Assembly (NCBI GenBank): GCA_000310025.1
Contig: FN649754.1
Coordinates: 739,825-782,522 of the forward strand
Reading direction: 5' to 3'
Source: Ectocarpus siliculosus
Lineage: Eukaryota; Sar; Phaeophyceae; Ectocarpales; Ectocarpaceae
DNA: 42,698 nt
Under the pieces are notes generated by a model that saw only the letters and a program-made list of their open reading frames with translations, made no database searches and was not told where the DNA came from. The position numbers and the translations under genes are program-made. This document shows, in pieces, positions 31,929 to 42,698 of this stretch (its first letter is position 1; the number at the start of each line of letters is the position of its first letter).

Positions 31929-34669
31929 CTAACACGAACTCAAAGCGTGCGGGCTACTCTTACCTTTGTCGTTGGAGTCAAATGTCTCTGTCGAATTATG
32001 GACGGGTATGTCGAGCGTCAAAGGCATCTGTTGATCGTTGGACAAGGCGAACCTACTAGTGTAGCTATGTCAGCGCTGACTGGGCCCGCTAGATGGGCTG
32101 GTATCACCGGCTAGGAGACGTGCAACATAGGCAGAGATCGATCGCCGCCGAGAGAAACACGGGTATGTTGAGCCCCACTGGTATCGTCGTTGCGCTAGAT
32201 AGGCCAACTCACAATGTCAGCGCTGACTGTAGGATTTGGGGTCGGGGGGGAGTCGATACTGGATATTTCGGGCCTGCCGGGGGAGGGCTCTTGATCGTGC
32301 ATTTCCTCGCCGAGAGAACCTGGCTATGCGCCCAAGTTGTGAAATTGACGCTTCCTACAGAGCGTCTCCACCAAGAGACACGTCCCAGCGTGCTGCCCAC
32401 TAGAATGAGAGATCACGTTCCCCGAGCGTCCGTCCCAGAACTAGTGCACGTTGTAGGTTTTGCTGTAGGCGCGGCACAGATATTGTTGGCATCCTCAGCT
32501 CACTGCCGGTGCTTTCCTGTGCTTTCGAGCAGATTTTCCGTTGAACTGAGTGACGGCATCCAATCCTAACCCCAACTAATATTTACCTACATTCTTGCCC
32601 ATGGCCACCCAAATCCAGGCTCTTACTAATAGTCGTGAGTGTTAAGCATCTCACGGGGAGGTCTTGATGCAGCCCATGCCCACTCAACACCCTCCTTGTT
32701 GTGGCGTACAGAATGCGCGGCCGCCAACAACCAATGTGACGTATGTGCGCAACCCTCGCTCCAAAGCTCAAATGCGAGGAGGAACCCCAACCGGGAATAT
32801 TTGGTTTCTACTAGATACTGTGGGGAACGCAATTTTCACAGTTTGTGCTTCCGAACCACTCTTCCGCATCCACGCCAAAGGAATGAAATATGTGTGTGTG
32901 GGGGGGGGGGGGGGGGGGGGGTTACCCATGAAAACGCATGCAGTAGTCGTTAGACAATAGACCTCGTGTCCCAACAATTCCGGGACGGAGCGATATGGAG
33001 GGTTTTCGCCGGCCCAGGCTTCGTTTCACAAGCATGAACCAGACGCTGGTCATCATCTTTGCGTTTGCAGTGCCAATCCAGTTATGGGGTGATTGGGCAT
33101 CCCGCCTAACCAGACGTTTCACATTGGGAAGGCACGACAATATTTCTTGGGAGTACCGCAAGGGACTTGGATCTTGGCGCGCTTGCGCACAACAGGCGTG
33201 ACACATACTACGAACACGTCGCTCCGTGTGTGATACGCTTCCAGTATTATCTGCACAACACGCGGGCGGAAAACTTCCAGATGGAGTAGAAGTAGTTCAT
33301 AAGATTTGTAATCTATATAGAGCGTCCCAAGCATCCAGTGTTCATCGGATATCCTATGAGGTGTGGGCTGTAGGGCCAGGACCCCACGCTCAGAGGATAT
33401 ATACTACATGAACAACCTCCATGCCCGAATAATATGGGGATTGGTGAACTTCGTTGTGAATACCAATTGTTGGTAAAGGCAGGGCATGTTTATACATGGT
33501 GGCACGTTCTCAGTTAAACGGGAGGCGCGGTTCTCTCACTCACCAATTCAAACTCGCCGAGGTAAGGCGAGTCCTTCTCCAGAACCAGTCCAACTTTCGG
33601 AGAGGGAACGGTGACAAGTGAAACGGATCACGACAGTCCAGGGAGGGAGATGGCGCCCCAACGTTTGTCGCCGGGAAAGGCAGGTTGGTAGCGGTGACAG
33701 GCTGAACAGATAACGACAGTCTGGGTGGGGGGCGGAGTTTGCAAGTAACACGCCCCATGCAATCGGTGTTTGGGCCAAAACATGAACCGCAATCCTAGCC
33801 ATAAGGGGTTCCGCAGTATGGTTTGGCTGGTGCGAACACACTAACCCACTCAGAGCTTTGAGAAAGCGCACGTCACAGAAAGAACGTACACGACACTAAA
33901 AACATAGTCTACGTTTTGGATAAATGCGGAAAACACAAATAATTTATTTGTCTATCCTACCAGACAAAAAAGAGTGACGTACAACAAACATCTTGCAAAG
34001 TCGGCGAGGGTACTCATTTGTCAACTCCACTCACAGTGCTCTTTGTTGAAGGTGTCGGATAGGATGTCCAGGCCGCAGTACTCGTCGGCCACTCGGTACG
34101 CAGCGGTGACGGAGTCCACGAGGGTCACCTTGACGGTCTCGTTGTCCACCTATCGTGCGGACGGACACCGGAAGCGGCATTCAACTTTCACCGTTCGGAC
34201 TTCCCACCGAGAACGGGCGGGACACGCGCGGCTTAAGATGCGAGGATCGGCGGCAACCGAACGGCATGGTCACGTAAGAACCGACGCATCGAAAAATGGC
34301 CTGACGTCCGTGAATCGCTTATTTCTCTCCCTTTTGCATGATATCGGTTCCAGTGTGCACGACGGGGGAACGTCTGCGGCGACAATGCAACGAATGGGAT
34401 CAAAACGGTTACGAAACGATGCTCTGATTTGCCCCCTTGTTTCACCACTGTCGTAGCCGTGGCAGAGAAACAAATGCTTCATTTTTCCATCCGTGGGCAA
34501 GACTCTCACCAGGCCATAATCCGTCGATACCATGGTGAAATGGAATCAACCGCAAAAAAAAGATGTCTCGAACCTGTTACACACCACTCAAGTCAGTTGA
34601 GATATGCCAGGAGACGCGTGGTCAGGCCCAATACCTAGCAAAACAGTCGTTCAGGTAGCCAACAACATC

Positions 34670-34701
<32 letters not shown>

Positions 34702-37700
34702 GCAACAATAAGCAGCAGCGGCAGCAGGAGTCAATGGTCCCCACTCACCAACTCAAAGCATTCCTCGATCGTGTAGCACGTGACCGGAAAGTTTTCGTCT
34801 TCGCCTGAAACCCGGAGAGAACGGTAGGTCGTGGATAGTGACGTGCACTCGAGAAAACGTCGGAAAAACCGGAGAAGGAAGTAACACCTTCACCCGCTTC
34901 AAGTTTTCAAGATATACATACCCGAAAATCCGTACTTGTACCTTCATCTCAAAACATCAGGAAACGTATGGTGTGATGCAAGGACTCCCAATGCATGCGC
35001 CCAAGGATCGACATGAAAGACGTTGGTAAGTGACTACGAGGACTCTAACGCATGTACTGAGAAGCCTGACCAAGTTCACGGGAGGCTGCCGAACAAGCTA
35101 GTTCAGTCAGCCTCCGTGAAAACGACATCCTTCCGCGAAACAGAACCAATTCCACGGCATACCTCCGTAGCATTCCGCTGCCCCGTAGCAACCCATGATC
35201 TCCTCCTCGTAGAACGCTTGCAGGCCGTCCTCCTGCCGCACCGCCACCTGACAGTTTCGCCAAATTCGAAAACTGTTCTCGAAACATATCTCGCCCGTCC
35301 TCCTCTACTGCACCTTGTTCGTCTTCGCAGAAGCGAAAATCTCCGAACGAGCACCAGCCAGAACAACCACCGTTTTCGGTTTTAAACAAGCCCGGCATGA
35401 CCGTGAAAAGTGACAGTACGATATCAAAATCTTCAACGCTAAACGGCGGGGATATCCGTCCCACCGCAGAAGGCGAGGGGAGCATATTCTATAGTGGTGT
35501 CGTTTTCGTTTTCGGCCGCTTGATGGCTCACCTGAGTATGTGGCACTGCTCCATTCTTTAGATCGTCCACCCCGAAAGACTGGGTAGTACGAAGAGAAAA
35601 ATATCGAAACAGACAGACAGACAGACAGACAGATAAAACGACACCAACGCTCAGGGTCAATGAAAACGAGTGTCATCCTATTTGCGAAGCGGCGGACAGC
35701 AAGACCAGGTGGCTTCAATATATGATATAACTTCTATTGCTACAAGGTGAAAGCTACAACTAGAGCAAGACCCCGTCTCGAAATAATAGCATCGCATGAA
35801 TCGACAGGGAATGCAGCAGAGCATAACGCGACGCATGCACGATGTGAGACAAAAAAGAATGTAACTCGTTGCACGAGCTCTACAAAAATGACAAAAGGAG
35901 TGACAGGACCGCCGCCGCCGCCGCACCAGGGCCTCCTCCTTTTCTGCAGCAAGGAATGACGCCAGCTCGGCGGTGAAGGACGCCCCGAGGATAAAGCACG
36001 CGAACATCCACCCCGACGTCAGGATATAGCTCTCGACGGTGTAGGGCTCGTGGGCCATCTGTCCCATCAGCAGGGCCCCCGTCACGTACGACGACATCGC
36101 CATGCCCTGGTTGGGTCGTCGCGAAGAACGTCGGAAAAGAGGGGGGGGGGGGGTAGTCATAGTCGTGCATGCCGTAGTTGTTAGACCATTGATCTCGCAT
36201 CGCTACAAAGCCGGGACGGGGGTGGGGGGGGGCGTGGGTACTCATAGTCGTGCATGCCGTCGTCGTTAGACCACCTCGCATCCCTACAAAGCCGGGACGG
36301 AGCACGCCGGGTTCTGACCGGACTAGGCTCACATCACCAAGCGCGAAGCACCGTGAGTTATTCGGCGAGTCGCATGAAGGGTGCGCTGCATCCTGCTAAG
36401 GGTGTTCGGCATCTTGTGCTTACTTCCTTGCCTACGGATGACAGCCGCGTATGACTTATTTTATTTTCTGATGCTTTCACTTCCATAGACAGTTATGCGT
36501 TGTGTAACTGCCTCCAGGATGCTTGGCCATTTTAACACAACGTGGTGCGATCCTCCCCCTTGCGCGGAGTGAGGTTTCTCGACCCCGCACAACACGATCT
36601 AGTCGACCACCATTCATGGTTACCGCCAAAAAAAAAAACGGAGGTAAAAAAAAAAGCGGTAACCTGGTTGCCGAGTTCACGAAGCGAATTGGCTTGTTTT
36701 ACAACGTCGTTGCCAAGCGACGAAAACCCAACCCCGATGGCAAACACCGGAGGGAGGAGGGGGGGGAGGGGGTGTACTCATAGTCGTGCATGCCGCAGTC
36801 GTTAGACCATTGACCTCGCATCCCTACAAAGCCGGGACGGGGGTGGGGGTACTCATAGTCGTGCATGCCGTCGTCGTTAGACCATTGACCTCGCATCCCT
36901 ACAAAACCGGGACAGAGCACGCCGGGTTCTCACCGGACCAGGCTCTCACATCACCAAGCGCGAAGCGCCGTGAGGTATTCGGCGAGTCGCATGAAGGGTG
37001 TGCTGCATCCTGCTAAGGGTGTTCGGCATCTTGTGCTTACTTCCTTGCCTACGGATGACAGCTACGTATGACTTAATTTATTTTCTGGTGCTTTCACTTC
37101 CATAGACAGTTATAAGCGCCGTGTAACTGCCTCGAGGTTGCTTGACCAATTTTAACACAACGTGCGATTATCCCCTTTGCGCGGAGTGAGGGTTCTCGAC
37201 CCCGCACAACACGATCTAGTCGACCACCATTCATGGTTACCGCAGAAAAAAACCGAAGGCAAACAAAAAAGCGGTAACCTGGTTGCCGAGCTCACGAAGT
37301 GATCGGCTTGTTTTACAACATCGCTGCCAAGTGACGAAAATCCAACCCCGATGGCAAACACCGGGGGGGGCGGCTTGTTTTACAACGTCGTTGCCAAGCG
37401 ACGAAAACCCAACCGCGATGGCAAACATCGGGGAGGGGGGGGGGGGGTTCAATGTGGGCGTGTGGGGGAATGATGGGGGTTTGAGTATGTGTTTTCTTTG
37501 CAGTGGCCCCACATGGCAAGAAATGGTGTATCGAATATGATACTATCTCTCAAAGCTATGGACGATTATGTGCCTGGTTTTCGGGCGGCTTGCGCGGGAG
37601 AGAGGAGTAGAGAGCACCGGAAAAGGCAGGACAGCACAATAGGATTGTTGAAAGGACAAACTAGATCTAGAGGAGATCCTGGTACAGTGGGGGTCCCTCT

Positions 37701-40700
37701 ATAGTGCGGGTTATATAGTGCGGGTGCCCGCTATAGTGCGGGTGCCCGCTATAGTGCGGGTGAAATCGCTTGGCACAAATTGGGTCCTCTATAGTGCGGG
37801 TGCCGCACTATTCGGGGCACCCCTCTATAGTGCGGGTTTTTTCGCGTGTCACATACCCGCACTATAGAGGGACCTCCACTGTATACCGAACGCGCCCCCA
37901 CTTAATAAAACTCTCGGTGATTCGTTCGAGGCACGGACTGTATTCCCTGTGTGGGATACCCCAGCATTGTAGCATCGTTATCTAAGCATCTGAGAACATT
38001 CATAATTTATCTATATACTTCAAGAATTTGCACTACAAACTACTCCACGTTGTCCCGCAACTCTTACCGATGAGAGCCGGCGTTTGCTGCCCGTCGCCGT
38101 GGGCACCCCGTCCGTGAAAAGCTCGTTCTGCAGGACCCCAAAAATTCGGTGTGCAGTAGAAAGGTTTCAAAGGGTTTCCACATGATCCATCGGTGAGGCA
38201 TACAATGAGCAACTCCCACGATTTTCCGCAACAAGAGTGAAATGGCCTTTATCAAGAGCTCCGGAAATCAGAACGAACGTCAGGTTCGTCCCGTCGTCGG
38301 AAAAACTTGATTGCTGCCTAGTTGCTTGCACGCCTGACACGAACTAGCAACGCGCGAGAAACCGCGTTTGTCTGAGCGCGGAAGGTGGGCGTGATTCCAT
38401 ACGCAACCTGACACACTTTCGACGTTTTGAGCGGACCAAGATAGCGACAAAACGCTACGTCGACAGGGGTTACCGTGACATGAGAATCCGACACGAGGTA
38501 GGCCAAAACGGGCTGGCTTGACGCATGGAGAATGTCAGACGCTGGTGAAGGTTAGCAAGAATTGCTCCCAAATGTGAACTTTCCCCATCGAAGAAACAGA
38601 GAAAGTTTGTTTCGAATACTCGGTTCAGATTTCCGCTTTCCAAAGATGATGCCATGCCGAGAAGTCTCGTACCCGCCGCGTCTGTGCTAACCTACCGTGC
38701 TCACCTTCTGCATAGGAAATCAACCCCCCCAATCGGTCTTCCTTCCTTTGTGACCCCGGCTAATGCTTCCACAAAAATGTTCCGAAAGGCGTAAAAACTG
38801 CCGCCCAGAGTAAACGGGACGATAGACGTGCGTGTATTTTTACTTTTATGAAGTTCTTCTTGAAACTCCTTCCAGTCTGCCCGCACCTTTGCGCCATCGA
38901 AGAGCCAGAGTAGCGCGAACATTACCACCGTTGTCCCGATAATGAGCATCCAGAGCGGTCGCTCGAACGGTTGGAACATTTTCCACCAGTTTACCTGAAA
39001 TACGATGGAGACGTTTGCACCACACGGCGAGTTTGTGACATGTCCAAGAGAAATAGCCCGGGGCTACACTAGCCAACGGAGCTGACGTTATTCGGGCCTT
39101 AAATCGCGGGGATAATTGAGACACGCATTGTACCGCATGTTGCACAAGATATCATACGACCGGGACGGTCGTCAATGCTCGGTTAACTCTGCAGGTAACG
39201 GGGCCAAAACTTGCGGCATCGGAACCCTCTCATCGAGAGCTTTCGGAAACGAATCATTTGATTTTAGCATCCCGTTCGTCGTCGAGTCATTCATCATTCA
39301 AAACCGGCCCATGAGGTGTGATATCGTTATATCTGACTCGGAAGCAGCACGGCAAATAAGTTGCAGGAGGATCGGCTTGGAAGAAGTGTCGGCTTCGCAC
39401 CTTGTCAAGAACCTCCGGTCGGTAGACGAAGGACAGCCCCGTCGCCATGAAAGGGTATGAAAACGACACAGTGTCCAGTCGGCGCTCGTTGATGGTCACC
39501 TGGAGTAAGGCAGATGATTAGTCTAGTCCAAGAACTTGAAACTTGATTGTCTGTGGCGGTAAAAAACCAAGCTCTTTCGAGTTCTGCGGTGTTGGGATAC
39601 GGTTGATGTTGCTGTTGACAACAACCGGAATCATTCTTTGTCAGGTGCCTGAATACGGGCTAAGGTTAGTCGAGACTAGATACGTTGCTTGTTCACGCGA
39701 ACAGACACGTTATGTGGGTGGCGGTGTCGACCCAGTCCGCCGACCACTATGATTGCTGTGGACAACAAGTTATCGACCAGTTAAAGGGATTGTTTTGGTT
39801 GTCATGTGCCCAAGTTTAGTCAAATCTTGTTGAGGTAGACAGCCGCCTTGACGACCCAAGCAGGAGAACATTCTGAAGAACGTTCCCACGGCCGGTAGCA
39901 CGTCTACACAGCTGCTGCTCGCCCCTGTAGCTGGTAGCTCGCACGGCGACGTTGTCTGAATGTACTCCTGCCAATGAGAGTAGTCGCCGTCGCCATACTT
40001 GATTCGATCTACAGAGAACTTTTCAGGAGGAGCATATCTTTAGAGTGTACTACTGCTGTACCAAGATCGTGTGTGGTACAACAAAGTACGGGGGCCTCAC
40101 CCACGACGCCACCATGTCGTAGGTCCCGTTCGAGACGTAGCCTATGACCTCGTCGGTGGAGATGGAAGCATTCGCCACGGATATGTTGTACGTGAAACCG
40201 AGCCGGCCAGAAAGAACCTGACGTTGTCGTCGTCGTCATTGTTGTTGTTGTTGATGGTTTCATCATCGACGCGCATCGTTGACCATTATTCCGCGAGGCC
40301 GAAAGAAGGAAACAAAGGCCGAAGGAGATTATTACAACAGCAGACATGAGATGCAAAGCGGCAAGGGGTCGGGGTGCTTTCTCCGGGCTGCGGTTTCAGA
40401 GAGGGTGGGGACAAAAACAATCACTGTCCCATAAACCGTACAATGAAGTATTTTTGTCTCATAAATGTGTAGCCGAGATTAGCCACACTTTCTTCCTTAA
40501 ACCCGTGTGCTTTCTCCTTGCAAAATCTCTCGTAAACCGTAGCCGCTACGTTACGGCAACGGAAGTCAGCTTCTGACACTAGCCATGGTTTAGGTAGACA
40601 TTGATAAGAAAGGGGTCGGAGGGAGTGAGCCGGAGGAGCCGGGAGGTGGTTTTCCGGCTGGAGATGGAACTCGATGTCGAGAGGATCAGTTGCATGGGCA

Positions 40701-42559
40701 TCACAAAGAATGACAACAACAACAACAACAACAATAACAACAACAACAACGCAACACACAAAGCTAACGAATCACACAAGCACACACACCTCGAGCAAAT
40801 CCAGGGCTATTCCTGTGTAGTCTCCCGTTTGATTTTCTCGCCCAGTGATGACCGCGAATGGAACCGCGGCCTCTTCGGTGATGACCTATACATTTACATG
40901 GGAATACCCATGGGGAAAAATTGACGACAATCTGAAACCGCCTACCGCATTAGCAGTACTTAGTGGAAAAGTCGAGCAGGTGCGAGACAATCATGTTGAA
41001 TAATTCAAGAGAACCCAAAGGCGACGTGCTCCGGGAAACAATCACGCTACTCAGACAAACATGTCGCCCTACTCAGCATAACCACGCCCTGGCAGAGAAT
41101 TGCTGTCATACACAGGCAAAGAAGAGTCATGATGAAACTGATGCTGGTTAGAACAAGGGAACACATGCAACGTGCCGGGAGACCCGATGCCTTCGAAACA
41201 AATTGACGTCTCACTCGAACTGTTGACGGATAATGGTGAGAAACACGCGTCCAACATGCCCGTAGGAACTCACGTGTTGTGGATGCATAGCAGGAGCTTA
41301 CCTCCAAGTCAGTGGTTCAAGATAATGAGGAAAACCCTGACGTTTTTGAACATGCCCAGAACTTGGCAAACACAAAACGTCTATAGGAAGCCCCCTTTAC
41401 CTCGAATACTGGGGGTCAAACCCACCTTGAAATCGATGTTAGGCTCACCTTGAAGTGCTGACGGCTTAAGGTGGGCCTATCGAATGGATATACGTCGCTC
41501 CCTGCGGGGAAGGTCTGGTTCTTCTGATACGGACTGATGTTCTGTCGGAGGCATGCAAAAGCGGAGGAGAACGTGCAACAGCAGTCGGGTGGAGGAACAA
41601 TTCCAAAAATACTCCGGTGCATTTTCATCATCGTCAACGACAAATAAAAACATATTACAACACGAACAACACACCAGCAGCGGCCGCTGCAGCAGCAACC
41701 ATGACCAAATCACAACCGCCAACGACATCGACAGCAGCAGCAGCAACAACAACAACAACCGATGCCAACATATCCCACCAAGCAATACAACTTGTTCGCA
41801 TCTCAGCAACCCCGCATACCCTAACACCGCGCGCAAGATACCTCATCCTGTGCACCCGTGTGCGCGACTCGATCTCTCCACATGGAGGTTGACAATACCG
41901 ACAGATGCGTCTCGGAAGATGATCAGAACAATCGGAAGGTTTCAGTGACGGCCCATTGGCGGTGCCCTGCACACTGCGCAGAAATCTTAGGCTGCGAAAA
42001 CCGATCCAAGCGCATAGCTAATGTGGATGCAGGCGGTCGTCGTCCATACAGACGCTCGGGGATGTTCCACCTCCCCCCCGGTAAAGACAAGATTGAATTT
42101 TTCAGACCCGGGGTGCTCCGTGATTTAAAAGACGTTGGAGTGGAGGCGCGAACCGTTGAACAAGCCCCCGTGCGCGAAGCATGTCTTTGAATATTCTTCG
42201 CATTACAACAAGGGATACGTGTGGGAGGAGGCCAGTCCGCGAGGGCGATTACGGCGTATGAACAGGGCACCTCGAACGTGGCAAGCGTCCCGTTGGAGTC
42301 GACGAAGGTCTCCGGCTTCCAGAGCATGGTCGTCGCGAAGGTCGCGCCGAGGGAGGCGTGCGCCTGCAGGTTCAGCGCGCAGAACTCGGTGCCGTTGGTC
42401 CGCCGCCACCCGGACCCCGCCGTCCCGGCGCCGCTCGTGACGGCCGAGGTCGACTCCCGGAAGGCCACCGGGCCGGTGACCCCGACGATCTCGGTCCCGA
42501 GCGCGGCCTCCCTGATGAAGGCCCCGTCCTGCCAGAGCCCCGCCGACCTGAAGGGGCAG
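30257..42559 (-). CDS. Ionotropic glutamate receptor-like ligand-gated channel, 5' end outside window
   Basis: Minus-strand exons, 5' to 3': 42559-42271, 41541-41449, 40885-40790, 40217-40101, 39499-39401, 38994-38705, possible 38127-38068, 36106-35927, 35579-35532, 35247-35163, 34804-34749, 34149-34035, 31928-31552, 30850-30257 (TGA). Content: end of the amino-terminal domain (EIVGVTGPVAFRE, FPAGSDVYPFDRP), S1 (VPFAVITGRE, DYTGIALDLLE, SNGTYDMVASW, INERRLDTVSFSYPF), M1 (LWMLIIGTTVVMFALLWLF), M2-M3 (GWMFACFILGASFTAELASF), S2 (FGVDDLKNGAV, KVTLVDSVTAAYRVADEYC, LLELEEEGTLADIAEPYF), M4 (LAGVFLILTMFVAASLVVWV) and an acidic tail. SFTAELASF replaces the animal SYTANLAAF. The S1 Arg that holds the ligand carboxylate is present, and Asp in TLVDSV replaces the AMPA-type Glu, as in NMDA receptors. 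An amino acid-gated cation channel of the plasma membrane is expected; the ligand is not predictable. The M1-to-M2 junction and the last splice are uncertain. Confidence 0.88.
31929..34034. other. Large receptor intron (about 2.1 kb)
   Basis: No convincing exon. It contains TGTCAGCGCTGACTG as a direct repeat (about 32068 and 32215), a G run of about 21 at 32900-32921 next to a degenerate head unit of the dispersed repeat (to about 33000), and an imperfect tandem repeat around ACGACAGTC at 33627 and 33711. The flanking phases match without further exons. Confidence 0.55.
34035..36106 (-). other. Receptor M2/M3 pore and S2 exons
   Basis: Exon 36106-35927 (60 codons) carries the M2-like stretch YVTGALLMGQMAHEP and M3. 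Small exons 35579-35532, 35247-35163 and 34804-34749 add a Cys-rich S2 lobe (IMGCYGAAECYGG, VTCYTIEECFEL). Exon 34149-34035 gives VDNETVKVTLVDSVTAAY. All five are joined with matching phases. The donor after M3 is the weaker GTGCGG. Confidence 0.82.
34670..34696. repeat. (CAG)n repeat in receptor intron
   Basis: Nine or so CAG units at 34670-34696, then interrupted CAG/CAA to about 34727. Confidence 0.9.
36150..36766 (-). repeat. Dispersed repeat, first reverse copy with short head units
   Basis: Reads on the minus strand as the element at 2320: CCATCGGGGTTGGGTTTTCG near 36740, the GGTTACC/GGTAACC inverted pair around an A/T run near 36620-36665, and the head CCGTCCCGGCTTTGTAG near 36290. 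Two head units of about 80 bp (36160 and 36241) stand in tandem next to G runs. It lies in the receptor intron just beyond the pore exon. Confidence 0.75.
36777..37450 (-). repeat. Dispersed repeat, second reverse copy plus end fragment
   Basis: A second near-identical copy follows directly, again with two tandem head units (36780, 36850). A third partial copy of the tail (about 37372-37432, from GGCTTGTTTTACAACGTCGT) follows after a G run. The copies differ by small indels, mainly in homopolymers. Confidence 0.75.
37685..37881. mobile_element. pogo/mariner-type MITE with TA target duplication
   Basis: Left end CAGTGGGGGTCCCTCTATAG, right end read back CAGTGGAGGTCCCTCTATAG, each continuing TGCGGGT, and TA on both sides (37683-37684 and 37882-37883). 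Inside, CTATAGTGCGGGTGCC units repeat several times. CAGTGG-type ends with TA duplication are typical of pogo-like Tc1/mariner elements. No transposase; length 197 bp. Confidence 0.88.
38068..38127 (-). other. Possible small receptor exon between M1 and M2
   Basis: Sixty bases with a CTGCAG acceptor and a strong GTAAGA donor encode NELFTDGVPTATGSKRRLSS in phase 0-0, which matches the start of the next exon at 36106. It does not match the phase-2 end of the M1 exon at 38705, so either M1 uses a weaker phase-0 donor or another exon intervenes. Confidence 0.4.
39131..39340. mobile_element. Degenerate copy of the 225-bp MITE family
   Basis: TACCGCATGTTGCACAAGAT with ATCAT on the left and GGTGTGATATCGTTATATC on the right match the family ends. 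The core AACCCTCTCATCGAGAGCTT and TCGGAAACGAATC matches the core at 17367. The C/G runs are gone, so this is an older copy. Confidence 0.7.
40708..40752. repeat. (AAC)n microsatellite in receptor intron
   Basis: GACAACAACAACAACAACAATAACAAC-type tract of about 45 bp. It creates a false poly-Val frame on the minus strand. Confidence 0.9.
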
Positions 42560-42698
42560 CTGGATAGGATCGAAGGGGGGGGGGGGGAGGGCGTGCTCCT
42601 GTTTAACATGCTTTCCCTGGATATCGTTGGCCGCGCATCCCCTAGAGGACAGAGCGGGGGGGGGGGGGGGGGGGGTTTCCACAGTCGGGGTGGCCGAG
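42560..42698. other. Receptor intron at the window edge with G runs
   Basis: Upstream (minus-strand sense) of the first visible receptor exon. Contains G runs at about 42576-42588 and 42656-42675. No further exon is visible. Confidence 0.5.

Larger units (their letters stand above)
38705..40885 (-). other. Receptor S1 and M1 exons
   Basis: Four exons in phase 0 joins (40885-40790, 40217-40101, 39499-39401, 38994-38705). They give ligand-core lobe S1 with Pro-Phe and Gly-Ile-x-Leu-Asp, then ERRLDTVSFSYPF, then NWWKMFQPFERPLW leading into M1. After M1 the exon continues through a charged linker (DWKEFQEELHKS) and a second hydrophobic stretch (TLGGSFYAFRNIFVEALAG) before a GTGAGC donor in phase 2. 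Confidence 0.85.

Noticed and set aside
32093-32569. Plus-strand open frame of 158 codons
   Set aside because: Lies in a receptor intron, antisense, with no recognisable domain and with repeat sequence inside.
40421-40759. Poly-Val membrane-like frame on the minus strand
   Set aside because: Product of the AAC microsatellite; the real S1 exon is at 40790-40885.
30257-42559. Two separate receptor genes (30-36 kb and 38-42 kb)
   Set aside because: S1 and M1 occur only in the upstream half, M3, S2 and M4 only in the downstream half; one gene explains both, despite the M1-M2 phase problem.

Overview
This window looks like nuclear DNA of an intron-dense eukaryote. Three multi-exon protein genes can be rebuilt by joining short coding islands at GT..AG borders with matching codon phase. 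The many introns (often 0.5-1.5 kb), the long microsatellites and the mix of an animal-type two-pore channel, an ionotropic glutamate receptor-like channel and an S10 peptidase suggest a stramenopile alga, most likely a brown alga. The lineage is inference; nothing here fixes the species.

Layout. (1) About 172-13512, plus strand: the 3' two thirds or so of a two-pore (TPC) cation channel, entering from the left edge. It carries the end of domain I, an EF-hand-like linker, the six-segment domain II and a long acidic/coiled-coil tail. (2) 16610-27042, plus strand: a complete secreted serine carboxypeptidase (family S10), modelled at 522 aa in 11 exons with the Ser/Asp/His triad visible. (3) 42559 down to 30257, minus strand: an ionotropic glutamate receptor-like channel entering from the right edge. 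It has the end of the amino-terminal domain, S1, M1, M2/M3, S2, M4 and an acidic cytoplasmic tail. Genes 2 and 3 converge, with about 3.2 kb between their stop codons.

The introns hold at least four kinds of non-autonomous repeat. One is a family of about 225-bp inverted-repeat (MITE-like) elements with C/G runs in their ends (17367, 24358, degenerate at 39131, nested at 373). Others are a MITE with 37-bp perfect ends (18995), a TA-flanked pogo/mariner-type MITE (37685), and a 500-600 bp dispersed repeat present once forward (2320) and twice or more in reverse (36.2-37.45 kb).

The most unusual signal is in the carboxypeptidase gene. The edges of exons 4, 5 and 6, together with the adjacent splice sites, have been copied in tandem into the neighbouring introns. 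Exon 6 has three decoy copies of its 3' splice site upstream and four decoy copies of its 5' splice site downstream, the first two spaced exactly 38 codons apart in an open frame. A similar donor duplication follows one exon of the channel gene.

Together the genes point to cation-channel signalling (TPC, glutamate receptor-like) and vacuolar/secretory proteolysis, but nothing shows that the three work in one pathway. Limits: exon joins are by eye, without transcripts. The TPC exon before IIS1, the carboxypeptidase first exon, the receptor M1-M2 junction and the receptor C-terminal splice are the weakest points.
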